Notes: a model not told the origin generated them from the sequence alone. A stretch of 64,000 bases of DNA from Flagellimonas aurea (GCF_017313785.1 NZ_JAFLNL010000001.1:699354-763353); one strand, 5' to 3'. Shown: positions 27,821 through 37,999, counted from the stretch's first letter. Numbers and translations: made by a program.

Positions 27821-28641
27821 TGGAACAAGTAATTCAATATTTTCAAGAAATAGACCCCGTATTGGCGGCATTGTACGCAACTCTTTTTACTTGGGGATTG
27901 ACTGCGGCGGGAGCAGCTCTAGTCTTCTTTTTTAAAGGCATGAACCGTGCATTGCTGGATGGAATGCTCGGATTTACGGGAGGGGTTATGGTAGCCGCAA
28001 GTTTTTGGAGTTTGTTGGCTCCTGGAATAGAAATGAGCCCGGGCGATGGTTTTGTAAAGGTAATTCCAGCTGCGGTTGGTTTTTTGCTTGGAGCAGGTTT
28101 TATTTTTGGATTGGACAAGATTTTGCCCCACTTACATATCAACTTTAAAATGAGTGAAGCCGAAGGGGTAAAAACCCCTTGGCACCGAACCACTTTGCTC
28201 ACTTTGGCGATTACCTTGCACAATATTCCCGAAGGATTGGCAGTAGGAGTCTTGTTCGGCGGTGTCGCAGCTGGTTTTGAGGGAGCCTCTATCGGTGGTG
28301 CTGTGGCATTGGCCTTGGGTATCGGGCTACAGAATTTCCCCGAAGGGTTTGCAGTGGCCATGCCCTTAAGAAGACAGGGGCTTAGCCGAACAAAAAGCTT
28401 TATGTATGGACAGGCGTCCGCACTGGTGGAACCTATCGCTGGAGTATTGGGTGCTTGGGCCGTGTTGACTTTTGAGCCTATTTTACCCTACGCACTTTCT
28501 TTTGCTGCGGGTGCGATGATCTTTGTGGTGGTCGAAGAAGTGATTCCAGAAACGCAACAGGACAAATACACCGATATCGCTACAATGGGCTTTATCGGTG
28601 GATTTATTATTATGATGACCTTGGACGTGGGACTGGGATAG
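27820..28641 (+). CDS. ZIP-family divalent metal transporter (ZupT-like)
   Basis: A 273-residue inner-membrane importer with eight predicted helices. The two metal-site signatures are HNIPEGLAVGVLFGG (TM4, about residue 131) and NFPEGFAVAMPL (TM5, about residue 169); a further Glu pair VVEEVIPE sits near residue 237. Family members import Zn, Fe or Mn down a gradient. Translationally coupled to the DtxR/MntR-type regulator, facing the TonB receptor across the promoter: together an outer- and inner-membrane metal-uptake pair. It ends one base from the convergent efflux adaptor gene. Confidence 0.92.
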   Translation: MEQVIQYFQEIDPVLAALYATLFTWGLTAAGAALVFFFKGMNRALLDGMLGFTGGVMVAASFWSLLAPGIEMSPGDGFVKVIPAAVGFLLGAGFIFGLDKILPHLHINFKMSEAEGVKTPWHRTTLLTLAITLHNIPEGLAVGVLFGGVAAGFEGASIGGAVALALGIGLQNFPEGFAVAMPLRRQGLSRTKSFMYGQASALVEPIAGVLGAWAVLTFEPILPYALSFAAGAMIFVVVEEVIPETQQDKYTDIATMGFIGGFIIMMTLDVGLG

Positions 28642-28642
28642 A

Positions 28643-29767
28643 TTACCCCCCAATCATATCAAAGACACCCTTGGTCAAAAACTGGTCTGTTTCGTTCAGT
28701 TCGTTAGATATGATCTCGGTATACCCGTCAAAGGTGCCTCCTTGTTTTACAGCTAGCCTGTCAAAGGTGTAGCTTCCGTCTTTTTTTGCTATCAATTTAA
28801 GCACGTAGTGGTTGCCTTCTGATTCGATTATGGCCTCTTCGGGTAAGGACCAAGTTTTGATGGTATCCGTAATGATCATGGCATCCACGAACATTCCTGG
28901 CAGAAAATTACCGTCTTCTTGCTCCAAGTGTCCGTGGACTTTTATGGTTCGTTTGGCGTTGTCAATGGAAGTGCCCACCAAATGCACCTCTGCATTAAAG
29001 GCCTCTTCGGATGCCTCTGGAATCCTAAACTGAATCTTTTGTCCCTTCTTCACTTTTAGAATGTCCTTTTCAAAGACCGTGAGTTCCAAGTGCACATGTT
29101 CGTTGTCGACGATTTCCAATATTTCGGTGGCAGGTGAGACATAGCTTCCCTTGGCCACGTTCATTTTTGTGACGCTGCCCGAAATCGGTGCGTAAATTGA
29201 AGCTTGGGATGTGATAATTCCTTTTTCCACATTGCTGGGCGAGATGTTGAGCATTCGCAGCTGCTCCCCTAAACCTTGATAGCGGGCTTGGGCCGTTTGG
29301 TAATTGCTCTTGGCCTGAAGAAGATTCTTTTGGGAAGCGATCTGTTCATCAAAAAGGGTCTGGTTCCTTTCAAACTCCGCTTTCAAAAAGTCCAGTTGGT
29401 TGAATACCTCGAGATATTCCTGTTGCATTTGCACAAATTCCTGGTTTTCCAAGACCACCAAAAGCTGTCCTTTTTTTACTTTGTCCCCGATCAGAAGCGA
29501 TGTCTTTTTCACAAAACCGCCCATAAAGGCCGAGACACTGGCTCGGTTTTCTGGCGGAACATCTATCATACCAGAGGTTTCCACCATTTTAGGGAAGGTT
29601 CTTTTCTCCATCGTACCCATTGTTAGGTCGTTGGTATCGAATTGATCTTGCGAGACCACGATCCCTGTTTCTTCCCCTTGTTCTTCGGAAGCCGATGCTT
29701 CACTGTTCTTATTGCCGCAGCCCATCAATAGAAGGAAAACAGCGGCGAATTGAAGTATATGTTTCAT
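28643..29767 (-). CDS. Heavy-metal efflux RND adaptor (CzcB/CusB-like), lipoprotein
   Basis: A 374-residue membrane-fusion protein with a lipoprotein signal (MKHILQFAAVFLLLMGCGNK, lipobox LMGC). Lipoyl-like halves are LLIGDKVKKGQLLVVLENQEFVQMQQEYL and ASIYAPISGSVTKMNVAKGSYVSPA (each quoted in part), separated by a helical hairpin. It starts 2 bases after the end of the CzcA-CzcC gene, so the pair is one operon exporting a divalent metal or Cu/Ag. Confidence 0.9.
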   Translation of the reverse strand: MKHILQFAAVFLLLMGCGNKNSEASASEEQGEETGIVVSQDQFDTNDLTMGTMEKRTFPKMVETSGMIDVPPENRASVSAFMGGFVKKTSLLIGDKVKKGQLLVVLENQEFVQMQQEYLEVFNQLDFLKAEFERNQTLFDEQIASQKNLLQAKSNYQTAQARYQGLGEQLRMLNISPSNVEKGIITSQASIYAPISGSVTKMNVAKGSYVSPATEILEIVDNEHVHLELTVFEKDILKVKKGQKIQFRIPEASEEAFNAEVHLVGTSIDNAKRTIKVHGHLEQEDGNFLPGMFVDAMIITDTIKTWSLPEEAIIESEGNHYVLKLIAKKDGSYTFDRLAVKQGGTFDGYTEIISNELNETDQFLTKGVFDMIGG

Positions 29768-29769
29768 GT

Positions 29770-32700
29770 TTATAATGTTATTGTCAAGTAATTAATGGCG
29801 ATTACGGTTTGATTGTATTGGTTGAGCACATCCAGATAATTGAGTTGGATGTCATAGGCATTTTCCAAACTTTGGATGTACTGGAAAAAGTCGATTTCCC
29901 CATTTTGAAAATTCCCCGAGGCCGCTTTCAAAATTTGATCGGAAAGTTGACCGCCTTCGTCCTCGTAATAGGAAAGTTCCTTGGCCTGTTGCTCCAGTTG
30001 TCCCAACAGCGTTTTATAGCGCTGGTTCATGGCCACGGAAATCTCGGTGTTCTCCATCTCTGTGATCTTGGTCTGGATTTTGGACGATTTTACTTTACTG
30101 CTATGTCCAAAGAAGAAAATCGGGATGCGTACCCCCAATTGAATGCCGTAAAGTGAAGTCCCTAGCCCACTGTTTGTCCCTTGGAAATATTCAAGGTTCA
30201 GGTCGGGCAACAATTTGTTTTCCTCTAAACTTTTTTGGGCATTGCTCAACTCTTGGCGATGGTCCAAAAAGGAGGTTTCCTCCTCCAACATTCCTTGGGA
30301 ATTCAGTACCGTCAACTTTTCTGGTTTTTCATTCACGATTTGCAAGCTGTCCTCACTTTGCACCAAACTAACGATCTGACCATAAGTGGTCAACATCTGT
30401 TGCTTTATCTTGGAGTAGGTGTTGGCAATCTGCCGTTGCTTGGCCGTGGCCGTTACCTTTTCCAGATAGTTGGTCTCGCCAAGCTCAAAACGCCTGTTGG
30501 CCGCATGGGCAAAATTGCTGTAAATACTGTCCAGCGTACTGTAGAGCTTTGCTTTTTGACTCAATGTCTGGTATTGATAGTATGCATTGCTCAGCGATTG
30601 GTACAGTTGCTTCTTTTGAATCTCAAACGATGATTTTTGTAGCTCATAATTCGATTTTTGAAGCCTGTTCTTGGCCCCGTACACTGTCGGGAACTCAAAT
30701 TGTTGCTGTGCACCAAAAACCTTTAATGGTTCCCCATTTAGCGCCAAGTTGTTTTCATCATACTGGTAGTAGATATCTGTTTTGTCAAATTCAAAAGCGG
30801 TTCCCTTTAGGGTTTCCGCCTGATCTACCAATAAAGATCCTGCTTGGATTCCCTTATTGTTTTCCAAGGAAAGGGCCATCAAATCTTCCAGATCCAATTT
30901 GGTTTGAGAGAATCCCGAAGCAGTCACTAAAAGCAACAGCACAGTCAGTGCATTTTTGTTCATTTTGCGTTCTCTTCTTTTTCTCATTCCACGGAATTTA
31001 ATGTTATGGGTATATGCATATAAAACGGGCAAAACCACCAAGGTGAGCATGGTGGCCGTTACCAATCCGCCAATAACTACCGTGGCAAGGGGGCGTTGCA
31101 CCTCGGCGCCTGCATTGGTGGATACGGCCATGGGCAAGAAACCTAAAGCAGCTGCGGAAGCCGTCAACAATACGGCACGGAGTCTATCTTTGGTTCCTTG
31201 TTTGATTAGATCCTCCATGGAATCAAAATCTTTTCCCTTGAGTTCCTTGAAATGCTCTATCAATACGATTCCGTTCAAAACGGCGATACCGAACAGGGCA
31301 ATGAACCCGACACCCGCCGATATGCTAAAAGGCATATCTCTCAGCCAAAGCAAGAGGACACCTCCCACTGCGGAAAGTGGAATTGCGGAAAAAATGAGCA
31401 AAGCTTCCTTTACTGAGCCGAAGGCAAAATAAAGCATGATGAAGATGAGCAGCAATGCAATGGGCACGGCAATCATCAATCGGGCTTTGGCATTTTGTAG
31501 GTTTTCAAACTGCCCACCGTAGGTAATCGTGTAGCCTGGCGGCAACGAGATGTTCTCGTTGACCAATAGTTGCACATCGTCAACAACGGATTGAAGGTCA
31601 CGATTTCTTACGTTGATACCCACAACAATCCGTCGTTTGGTATCATCCCGAGAAATTTTTGCAGCTCCTTTTTGATAGGTGATCTCGGCAAGTTCGCTCA
31701 TCGGGATTTTTCCGCCATTGGGAATATCCACATAAAGGTTTCTGAGGTTGGAAATATCCTGACGGTTCTCGGCATCCAACCGAACGGCAAGGTCAAATTG
31801 ACGCTCGCCCTCAAATATGCTTCCAACGACCTTACCTGCAAAGCCCATCGAGATCATTTCATTGAGGTCGGCAATGTTGAGCCCGTGACGTGCAATTTTG
31901 GCACGGTCGAAGGATACGTTCATCTGTGGAAGCCCTTCTACTTTTTCAACGATGATGTCCGAGGCCCCTTCCACATCTTGGATAAGGTCTTTGATCTCGT
32001 TGGCCTTTTTATTCAATGTTTCCAAATTCTCCCCAAAAATTTTGATGGCAATATCGGCCCGTACTCCCGTGATCAATTCATTGAAGCGCATTTCAATGGG
32101 CTGGGTAAATTCTACCTCCATTCCTGGAATCACGGCTAGAGCTTCCTTGAACTTGTCGGCCAGTTCATCCTTGGTTTCCGCAGAGACCCATTCATCTTTA
32201 GGTTTTAGGGAAATGATCACATCGCTCTCCTCCATGGACATGGGGTCGGTGGGCACTTCTGCGGCACCGATACGGCTTACCACTTGTTTCACCTCAGGAA
32301 ATTGATCTAGGAGGATTTTTTCGATTTTGGTGGTCGTCTCCACGGTCTTTGCCAAGGATGTCCCCGTTTTTAATACAGGTTGAATCACAAAATCACCCTC
32401 GTCCAGAGTCGGCACAAATTCCCCACCCATGGAAGAGAACAGCAAAATGGCTCCGACCAATAAAGCCGCAGCGATGGTGAGTACCAATTTTTTGCTTTTC
32501 ATGGCCCATTCGATAACAGGTTCGTATTGCTTGTTGATCCAGTTGACCAAACGAACGGATATGTTCTTTGAAGATTCTTTGGATGGTTTCAAAAATAGGG
32601 CAGATGCAACGGGCACATAGGTAAAGCACAACAAAACGGCGCCCAAAAGAGCAAAACTGAAGGTAAGTGCCATGGGCTTGAACATTTTACCTTCCACACC

Positions 32701-34113
32701 GCTGAGTGATAGGATAGGGATGAAAACAATCAAAATAATGAGCTGTCCGAATACGGCGGAGTTCATCATTTTGGTAGCTCCCTCCACAGTTATTTTATCC
32801 TTTATGGATTGTGTGGCTTCCTTACCCAGATTGACAAGTTCGGTTTGCCGTCGTGTAATCTGAAACGCAATGTACTCGACAATGATGACCGCTCCGTCTA
32901 TAATGATACCAAAGTCGATGGCTCCAAGGCTCAACAAATTGGCATCGACCCCAAAAATGTTCATCAAGGTGAGGGCAAACAGCAGGCAAAGTGGAATAAC
33001 TGAAGCTACAACAAGTCCTGAACGCCAATTGCCCAGGAGCAACACCACTACAAAAATCACGATCAAGCAGCCCAACACCAAGTTTTCGGTAACGGTGAAG
33101 GTCGTTCTTCCGATAAGTTCGCTACGGTCCAAAAATGGGTTGATATAAACCCCTTCGGGGAGTGATTCCGAGATGGCTGCCACTCGTTCTTTTACCGCTT
33201 CGATAACGCGTTTGGAATCGGCATCCTTGAGCATCATAATCTGGCCGAGCACTTTTTCGCCCTCTCCATTCCCAGTGATGGCTCCAAAACGGGGAGCGCT
33301 ACCAAAACCAACTTGGGCCACATCCTTGATATAAATGGGGATGCTGTTCCTTGTGGTCACCACAATATCCTCGATGTCCTTAAGGCTGCTCACTAAACCT
33401 TCCCCGCGAATAAAATAGGCTTGGTTCACTTTTTCGATATAACCTCCACCAGTGACACTGTTGTTTTTTTCCAATGCAGTGAAAATTTCCCTTGCAGTTA
33501 TATTGAAAGCGTTGAGCTTTTGGGTCTGGATGGCCACCTCGTACTGCTTTAGATGTCCTCCCCAAGTATTTACCTCGACCACACCTGGAATACCCGAAAG
33601 CTGACGTTTTACGATCCAATCTTGGATGGTGCGCAGCTCGGTGGAAGAGTACTGGTCTTTATACTTGGGTTCAACATCCAATATGTATTGATAAATCTCT
33701 CCCAATCCTGTGGTGATAGGGCCCATTTCGGGGGTTCCGAAACCTTCGGGGATTCGGCTGGATGCTGATTTTATTTTTTCGGCAATGAGCTGTCTTGGCA
33801 GATAGGTACCCATGTCGTCCTCAAAGACAATGGTAACTACCGATAGGCCGAATTTGGAAACCGACCTTATTTCCTTTACACCGGGAAGGTTCGCCATTTC
33901 CAACTCAACGGGATAGGTGACGAACTTTTCCATATCCTGTGTGGAAAGTCGATTTGATGTGGTTAAAACCTGTACTTGGTTATTGGTGACATCGGGTACA
34001 GCTCCGATAGGTATTTGTGATAGCGAATAGAGGCCGACAAAGGCGATAAACGCGGTGAACAAAAGAACAATAAACTTGTTCTTTATGCTAAAGTTTATAA
34101 TTTTTGAAAACAT
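29770..34113 (-). CDS. CzcA-type heavy-metal RND pump fused to a CzcC/TolC-type channel domain
   Basis: A single 1447-codon frame. Residues 1-1040 are an HME-RND pump: first helix (IKNKFIVLLFTAFIAFVGLYS), FVTYPVELEMANLPGVKEIRS, the TM4 motif AIDFGIIIDGAVIIVEY, and a second half with GFIALFGIAVLNGIVLIEH. From residue 1051 a new protein begins inside the same frame: MNKNALTVLLLLVTASGFSQ, a textbook signal peptide with its own ATG at 30963, followed by about 380 residues with the helical OEP pattern of CzcC/TolC. Fusions of this kind occur in Bacteroidota. Whether the product is cut at the inner signal or re-initiated at 30963 is open. Metal specificity is not readable. Confidence 0.9.
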   Translation of the reverse strand: MFSKIINFSIKNKFIVLLFTAFIAFVGLYSLSQIPIGAVPDVTNNQVQVLTTSNRLSTQDMEKFVTYPVELEMANLPGVKEIRSVSKFGLSVVTIVFEDDMGTYLPRQLIAEKIKSASSRIPEGFGTPEMGPITTGLGEIYQYILDVEPKYKDQYSSTELRTIQDWIVKRQLSGIPGVVEVNTWGGHLKQYEVAIQTQKLNAFNITAREIFTALEKNNSVTGGGYIEKVNQAYFIRGEGLVSSLKDIEDIVVTTRNSIPIYIKDVAQVGFGSAPRFGAITGNGEGEKVLGQIMMLKDADSKRVIEAVKERVAAISESLPEGVYINPFLDRSELIGRTTFTVTENLVLGCLIVIFVVVLLLGNWRSGLVVASVIPLCLLFALTLMNIFGVDANLLSLGAIDFGIIIDGAVIIVEYIAFQITRRQTELVNLGKEATQSIKDKITVEGATKMMNSAVFGQLIILIVFIPILSLSGVEGKMFKPMALTFSFALLGAVLLCFTYVPVASALFLKPSKESSKNISVRLVNWINKQYEPVIEWAMKSKKLVLTIAAALLVGAILLFSSMGGEFVPTLDEGDFVIQPVLKTGTSLAKTVETTTKIEKILLDQFPEVKQVVSRIGAAEVPTDPMSMEESDVIISLKPKDEWVSAETKDELADKFKEALAVIPGMEVEFTQPIEMRFNELITGVRADIAIKIFGENLETLNKKANEIKDLIQDVEGASDIIVEKVEGLPQMNVSFDRAKIARHGLNIADLNEMISMGFAGKVVGSIFEGERQFDLAVRLDAENRQDISNLRNLYVDIPNGGKIPMSELAEITYQKGAAKISRDDTKRRIVVGINVRNRDLQSVVDDVQLLVNENISLPPGYTITYGGQFENLQNAKARLMIAVPIALLLIFIMLYFAFGSVKEALLIFSAIPLSAVGGVLLLWLRDMPFSISAGVGFIALFGIAVLNGIVLIEHFKELKGKDFDSMEDLIKQGTKDRLRAVLLTASAAALGFLPMAVSTNAGAEVQRPLATVVIGGLVTATMLTLVVLPVLYAYTHNIKFRGMRKRRERKMNKNALTVLLLLVTASGFSQTKLDLEDLMALSLENNKGIQAGSLLVDQAETLKGTAFEFDKTDIYYQYDENNLALNGEPLKVFGAQQQFEFPTVYGAKNRLQKSNYELQKSSFEIQKKQLYQSLSNAYYQYQTLSQKAKLYSTLDSIYSNFAHAANRRFELGETNYLEKVTATAKQRQIANTYSKIKQQMLTTYGQIVSLVQSEDSLQIVNEKPEKLTVLNSQGMLEEETSFLDHRQELSNAQKSLEENKLLPDLNLEYFQGTNSGLGTSLYGIQLGVRIPIFFFGHSSKVKSSKIQTKITEMENTEISVAMNQRYKTLLGQLEQQAKELSYYEDEGGQLSDQILKAASGNFQNGEIDFFQYIQSLENAYDIQLNYLDVLNQYNQTVIAINYLTITL

Positions 34114-34190
34114 GATTCATAGAGAATGATAGCATTATTAAATAGAATAAAGCTTGAGAAAAGTGTCCAGCTAGGCTGAAATACTATGAA

Positions 34191-34592
34191 TTATGCTTGT
34201 TTTGGCGGTTGAAAAGGACCATCTCCCCATACCAGGGAATAAGAAAATTGATAATGGAAATTTCCTTTGGCGACCAAAGGGATTTCAGAATAGGAATTGA
34301 TCAGGCTTTCTGATTCCAGAACAAATACCAAGTGCTGTGCACAAGGCGCCTGCTGGTGTTGAAAAGGAAGTTTTTCATGCTCTTTTTGTTCCTCTTGGTG
34401 CTTTTCGCTGTGAGAAGCTTTTAGTTCACCGTAGTGTTTGGAAACAAAAAGCATAAAATCGTCACCATATTCCTCATTGTGGAATTGGTAGTGCTCGACC
34501 AATTGTCCCATTTCGACCAAATCCTTTAAATGGATATTGGCTCCTTGAAGCAAAATGAGCAGGGATATCCCTATGATAACTATTTTATTCAT
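34191..34592 (-). CDS. Small His-rich exported protein upstream of the metal pump
   Basis: A 133-residue protein with an N-terminal hydrophobic stretch (MNKIVIIGISLLILLQGANI) and a soluble part rich in His and Glu, notably SHSEKHQEEQKEHEKLPFQHQ (about residues 60-80). No named family recognised. The His-rich segment and its place 78 bases upstream of the CzcA fusion, same strand, suggest a periplasmic metal-binding or sensing role; this is inference. A terminator stands between it and the BNR gene upstream, so it may be the first gene of the metal-efflux transcript. Confidence 0.65.
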   Translation of the reverse strand: MNKIVIIGISLLILLQGANIHLKDLVEMGQLVEHYQFHNEEYGDDFMLFVSKHYGELKASHSEKHQEEQKEHEKLPFQHQQAPCAQHLVFVLESESLINSYSEIPLVAKGNFHYQFSYSLVWGDGPFQPPKQA

Positions 34593-34689
34593 CCTGAAGT
34601 ATCAAAATTACGAATTAAACAGGCTTTACGACAATAGGCATCATAATTTGTAATGAATTTAAATTCTCCTTAAAAATTTTTCGTGATAA

Positions 34690-34724
34690 ATAAAAACATG
34701 CCCTTTTTGAGGACATGTTTTTAT
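34690..34724 (-). terminator. Intrinsic terminator after the BNR-repeat gene
   Basis: ATAAAAACATGCCC - TTTTTGA - GGACATGTTTTTAT is a long stem with one mismatch, 24 bases beyond the stop codon of the minus-strand gene at 34748. The A/T-rich base could work in both directions. Confidence 0.75.
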
Positions 34725-34747
34725 CGAACTTGATTGTTGAAATCCTT

Positions 34748-37700
34748 TTATTTGGAACTTATAGGTTCCATTCCTTCTTTTTGAAGGACCGAATTTATTT
34801 TGGGCAGTTTGTTTTTCAATGCGCTGTTCAGTTTGGCCATGTGAGTCTCCAATTCGGCAACAAGTTCATCATATACCACATAAGCGGCATCCGTTGGTCT
34901 GGCGTCCCCGTTTTCAATACTTCTTTGCAGGGCATTGAACCTATTGTTCAATTTGATGGGGAAGTTCAAAGGATCTTGTCCTGATTGGTTTTTGGTCTGA
35001 TAAAGATCATTCTCGATTTCGGTCAGCGTTTCCATAAGATCTTCTGATGCTTTTTGGAAAGATCTGCTGCTAATATCAGTTCCCAAGCTATCTATTTGCT
35101 TACGTATTTCCCGTATTTGAATAACTGCTTCGTTGGCGATGGTCGCTTTCTTGGTGATTTTGGAAGCCAATTCAAATTGCTTTTGAAGGTCTTCCGTTGT
35201 AATCCCTTTCAAGTTGGGGTCCATTTCAATTTTAAACGGATAGCTTTTGATGACCTCTTCACCGACTTTCATTTGTACGGTGTAGTTTCCTAAAGGAGCT
35301 TTAGGTCCTGTTGTAGCCGAAGCCCCCCAAATAATGATGCCATCAAAAGTAGTGGGCCCTGGATATCTCAAGTTCCAAGTAAAAGTGTTGATGCCTTTTG
35401 CCGTAGTGGGCTTGGTACTGCTAAAACGGCTCCACCAGGAAGATTCGCCAGAATCTTCATATTTTGGTTTGTTGCCGCCAAACGATTCGATGAGGTTATT
35501 ATTCGCATCGAAAATAGAAAAGGTTACTGTATCCACCTCTTTTTCCAAATAGTACTGGAAATTGGCGTTGTAAATACCTCTAATGGCATCGGAGGGTTTG
35601 AACAAGACATTTTTTTCACTTTTTAAATCTTCTGAATACTCCCTAAAAGGCTGAATGTCGTCCAAGATCCAAAATCCTCTGCCATGGGAGCCCAAAACCA
35701 CATCGTTGTCCTTGATCACCAAATCCCTGATCGGGGTATCGGGCAAGTTCAATTGTAGTGATTGCCATTCGGCACCATCGTTTATGGAGAAATATACTCC
35801 GTGTTCGGTCGCCAAAAACAGTAGTCCTTCTCTTTTATGGTCTTCACGGATTGCCCTGGCAAAGTGACCATCTTTAATTCCTGTAATAATCTTCGTCCAG
35901 GTTTTGCCATAATCATGTGTTTTAAAAACGTAGGGAGCCCTGTCATCCACTTGGTATCTGTTGGCGGCCACGTACAAAGTTCCAGGATTATGGATGGATT
36001 CCTCGATAATGCTGACCCTTGAATATTGCGGTAAGTCTTCGGGTGTAATATCTTCCCAGTTTTCACCACCATCCCTCGTAATGTGAATCTTTCCATCATC
36101 GGATCCTGCCCAAATGGTATTGATATCGTGATTGGAAGGAGCCAAAGCAAACACCGTAGCATAAATCTCAGGTCCGTTCATGTCCATTGTCAAAATACCC
36201 CCCGTTTTGCCCAAGGTTTCTGGGTCGGCATAGGTAAGGTCTGGACTTATTTTTTCCCATGTCTGGCCGTCGTTTGTTGTTTTCCAAACATGTTGGGAGC
36301 AGGTGTACATTACATTGGGGTCCTTGGGAGCGAACATAATGGGGAACGTCCATTGCCATCTTTCTGGAAGAGCGCTGGCAGGTTCTCCAGAGAAGAACCT
36401 TGGATATACCTGAATGTCCCGCGTTTGGCCATTGCTTCGGTCATACCTTGTCAAAAGTGCTCCTTGGCTTCCTGCATAAAAAATATCGGGATTGGTCGGA
36501 CTTTGTGTGATCCAACCACTTTCCCCGCCACCGACTGCGTAGTACCATTCGGAACTTGGCCCCCTAGCTTGCATAAAGTCCCACCCTTCACTGGGCATGG
36601 CCAAGGTGGAGTTGTCCTGCTGGGCACCTGCAACGTGATACGGAACATCGCTAGTGGCCATTACATGATAAAACTGTGAGGTTGGATAGTCCTGTTCGGT
36701 CCAGGTTTTTCCTCCGTTGATGCTTACCACGCCACCTCCGTCATTGGAACTGATCATCCTATCGGGATTGTTTGGGTCGATCCACAGATCATGGTTGTCG
36801 CTATGTGGGGTGTTAATTTTTTCGTCAAATGTTTTTCCTCCATCGCTAGATTTAAAGAAACCGACATTCAAACCATATACTACGTCTTTGTCTTTGGGGT
36901 CAGCATAAATTCTGGAATAGTAAAAGGCACGTTGTCTCAGTTTACGTTCGTTGTTGGTGAGTTCCCACGTCTTGCCAGCGTCATCGGAACGGAAAACCCC
37001 ACCTTCATTGGCCTCTACAATGGCCCAAACCCTGTCAGAATCTGCAGGGGAAACGGTTACCCCAATTTTACCGATCGGGCCTTCGGGCATCCCTGGATTT
37101 TCGGTGAGGTCTGTCCAAGTTTCTCCACCATCTGTAGACTTCCAAAGTTTACTATCTGGACCACCGCCCCACATTTTCCATGCTTTACGGTACACTTGCC
37201 ATGTGCTGGCATACAATACATCGGGATTATTTCGGTCTATGATCAAATCGGCAGCACCAGCTTTATCGCTGACATAGAGTACTTTTTTCCAAGTTTCGCC
37301 TCCATCTACGGATTTAAAAACACCGCGTTCCTCGTTTTCGCCGTAGGGGTGTCCCAACGCGGCCACGTAGACAATATCTTCGTTCGTCGGGTCCACTCGA
37401 ACCCTGGAAATGGCTTGGGTTTCTTCCAAGCCTAGATGTTTCCAAGTTTTTCCGCCATCTGTTGTTTTGTAAACACCGTCACCCTGGGTGATGCTTCCGC
37501 GCAGCTGGGTTTCTCCCATTCCGATATAAACCACATCTGGGTTGGTTTCGGCCACCGCTACGGCGCCTACGGATGAACTGGTAATTTGGCCATCGGTTAC
37601 ACATTTCCATGTGTTTCCTCCATCGATGGTCTTCCACAGACCGCCTCCAGTGGCTCCAAAATAATATTCATTGGGTCGGGAAGGGCTTCCTGAAGCCCCT

Positions 37701-37864
37701 AAGCTTCTACCGCCACGGTTCGGGCCAATGTTCCGCCATTCAAAACCGCTGTAAAAGCTGGTGTCAATGGTAATAGGGGGTTCATTTTGTGCGTAAATAA
37801 ATAAGGTTGAAAAAAACATGAAAAGTAATGTCCATGTCTTCAGGGAGGTTGTTGGCATTCTCAT
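34748..37864 (-). CDS. Secreted BNR/sortilin-like beta-propeller protein
   Basis: A 1038-residue exported protein: signal peptide (residues 1-25, ...LFMFFSTLFIYAQ), then about 650 residues of repeats of the type SxDGGKTW (for example KTIDGGNTWKCV, KTTDGGKTWKHLG, KSVDGGETWKKV, RSDDAGKTWEL, TNDGQTWEKI, THDYGKTWTKI), the Asp-box/BNR signature of sialidase- and Vps10-type propellers. The C-terminal 300 residues include a beta-sandwich-like part and a helical tail. Such genes are often named glycosyl hydrolases without proof; no catalytic sialidase residues can be assigned here. No T9SS sorting tail is evident. Confidence 0.85.
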   Translation of the reverse strand: MRMPTTSLKTWTLLFMFFSTLFIYAQNEPPITIDTSFYSGFEWRNIGPNRGGRSLGASGSPSRPNEYYFGATGGGLWKTIDGGNTWKCVTDGQITSSSVGAVAVAETNPDVVYIGMGETQLRGSITQGDGVYKTTDGGKTWKHLGLEETQAISRVRVDPTNEDIVYVAALGHPYGENEERGVFKSVDGGETWKKVLYVSDKAGAADLIIDRNNPDVLYASTWQVYRKAWKMWGGGPDSKLWKSTDGGETWTDLTENPGMPEGPIGKIGVTVSPADSDRVWAIVEANEGGVFRSDDAGKTWELTNNERKLRQRAFYYSRIYADPKDKDVVYGLNVGFFKSSDGGKTFDEKINTPHSDNHDLWIDPNNPDRMISSNDGGGVVSINGGKTWTEQDYPTSQFYHVMATSDVPYHVAGAQQDNSTLAMPSEGWDFMQARGPSSEWYYAVGGGESGWITQSPTNPDIFYAGSQGALLTRYDRSNGQTRDIQVYPRFFSGEPASALPERWQWTFPIMFAPKDPNVMYTCSQHVWKTTNDGQTWEKISPDLTYADPETLGKTGGILTMDMNGPEIYATVFALAPSNHDINTIWAGSDDGKIHITRDGGENWEDITPEDLPQYSRVSIIEESIHNPGTLYVAANRYQVDDRAPYVFKTHDYGKTWTKIITGIKDGHFARAIREDHKREGLLFLATEHGVYFSINDGAEWQSLQLNLPDTPIRDLVIKDNDVVLGSHGRGFWILDDIQPFREYSEDLKSEKNVLFKPSDAIRGIYNANFQYYLEKEVDTVTFSIFDANNNLIESFGGNKPKYEDSGESSWWSRFSSTKPTTAKGINTFTWNLRYPGPTTFDGIIIWGASATTGPKAPLGNYTVQMKVGEEVIKSYPFKIEMDPNLKGITTEDLQKQFELASKITKKATIANEAVIQIREIRKQIDSLGTDISSRSFQKASEDLMETLTEIENDLYQTKNQSGQDPLNFPIKLNNRFNALQRSIENGDARPTDAAYVVYDELVAELETHMAKLNSALKNKLPKINSVLQKEGMEPISSK

Positions 37865-37999
37865 GATGTCAAGGTTGGTTATGAGTAGTTAGAATAAAGT
37901 CACAATTTACTCAATATGGATGAGAAAATTTAACCAAATCATCCAAACTCTTGAATATTTTGAGTTTTTTTAGGGAATTTGATGTGTTTTTTTGTGCAA

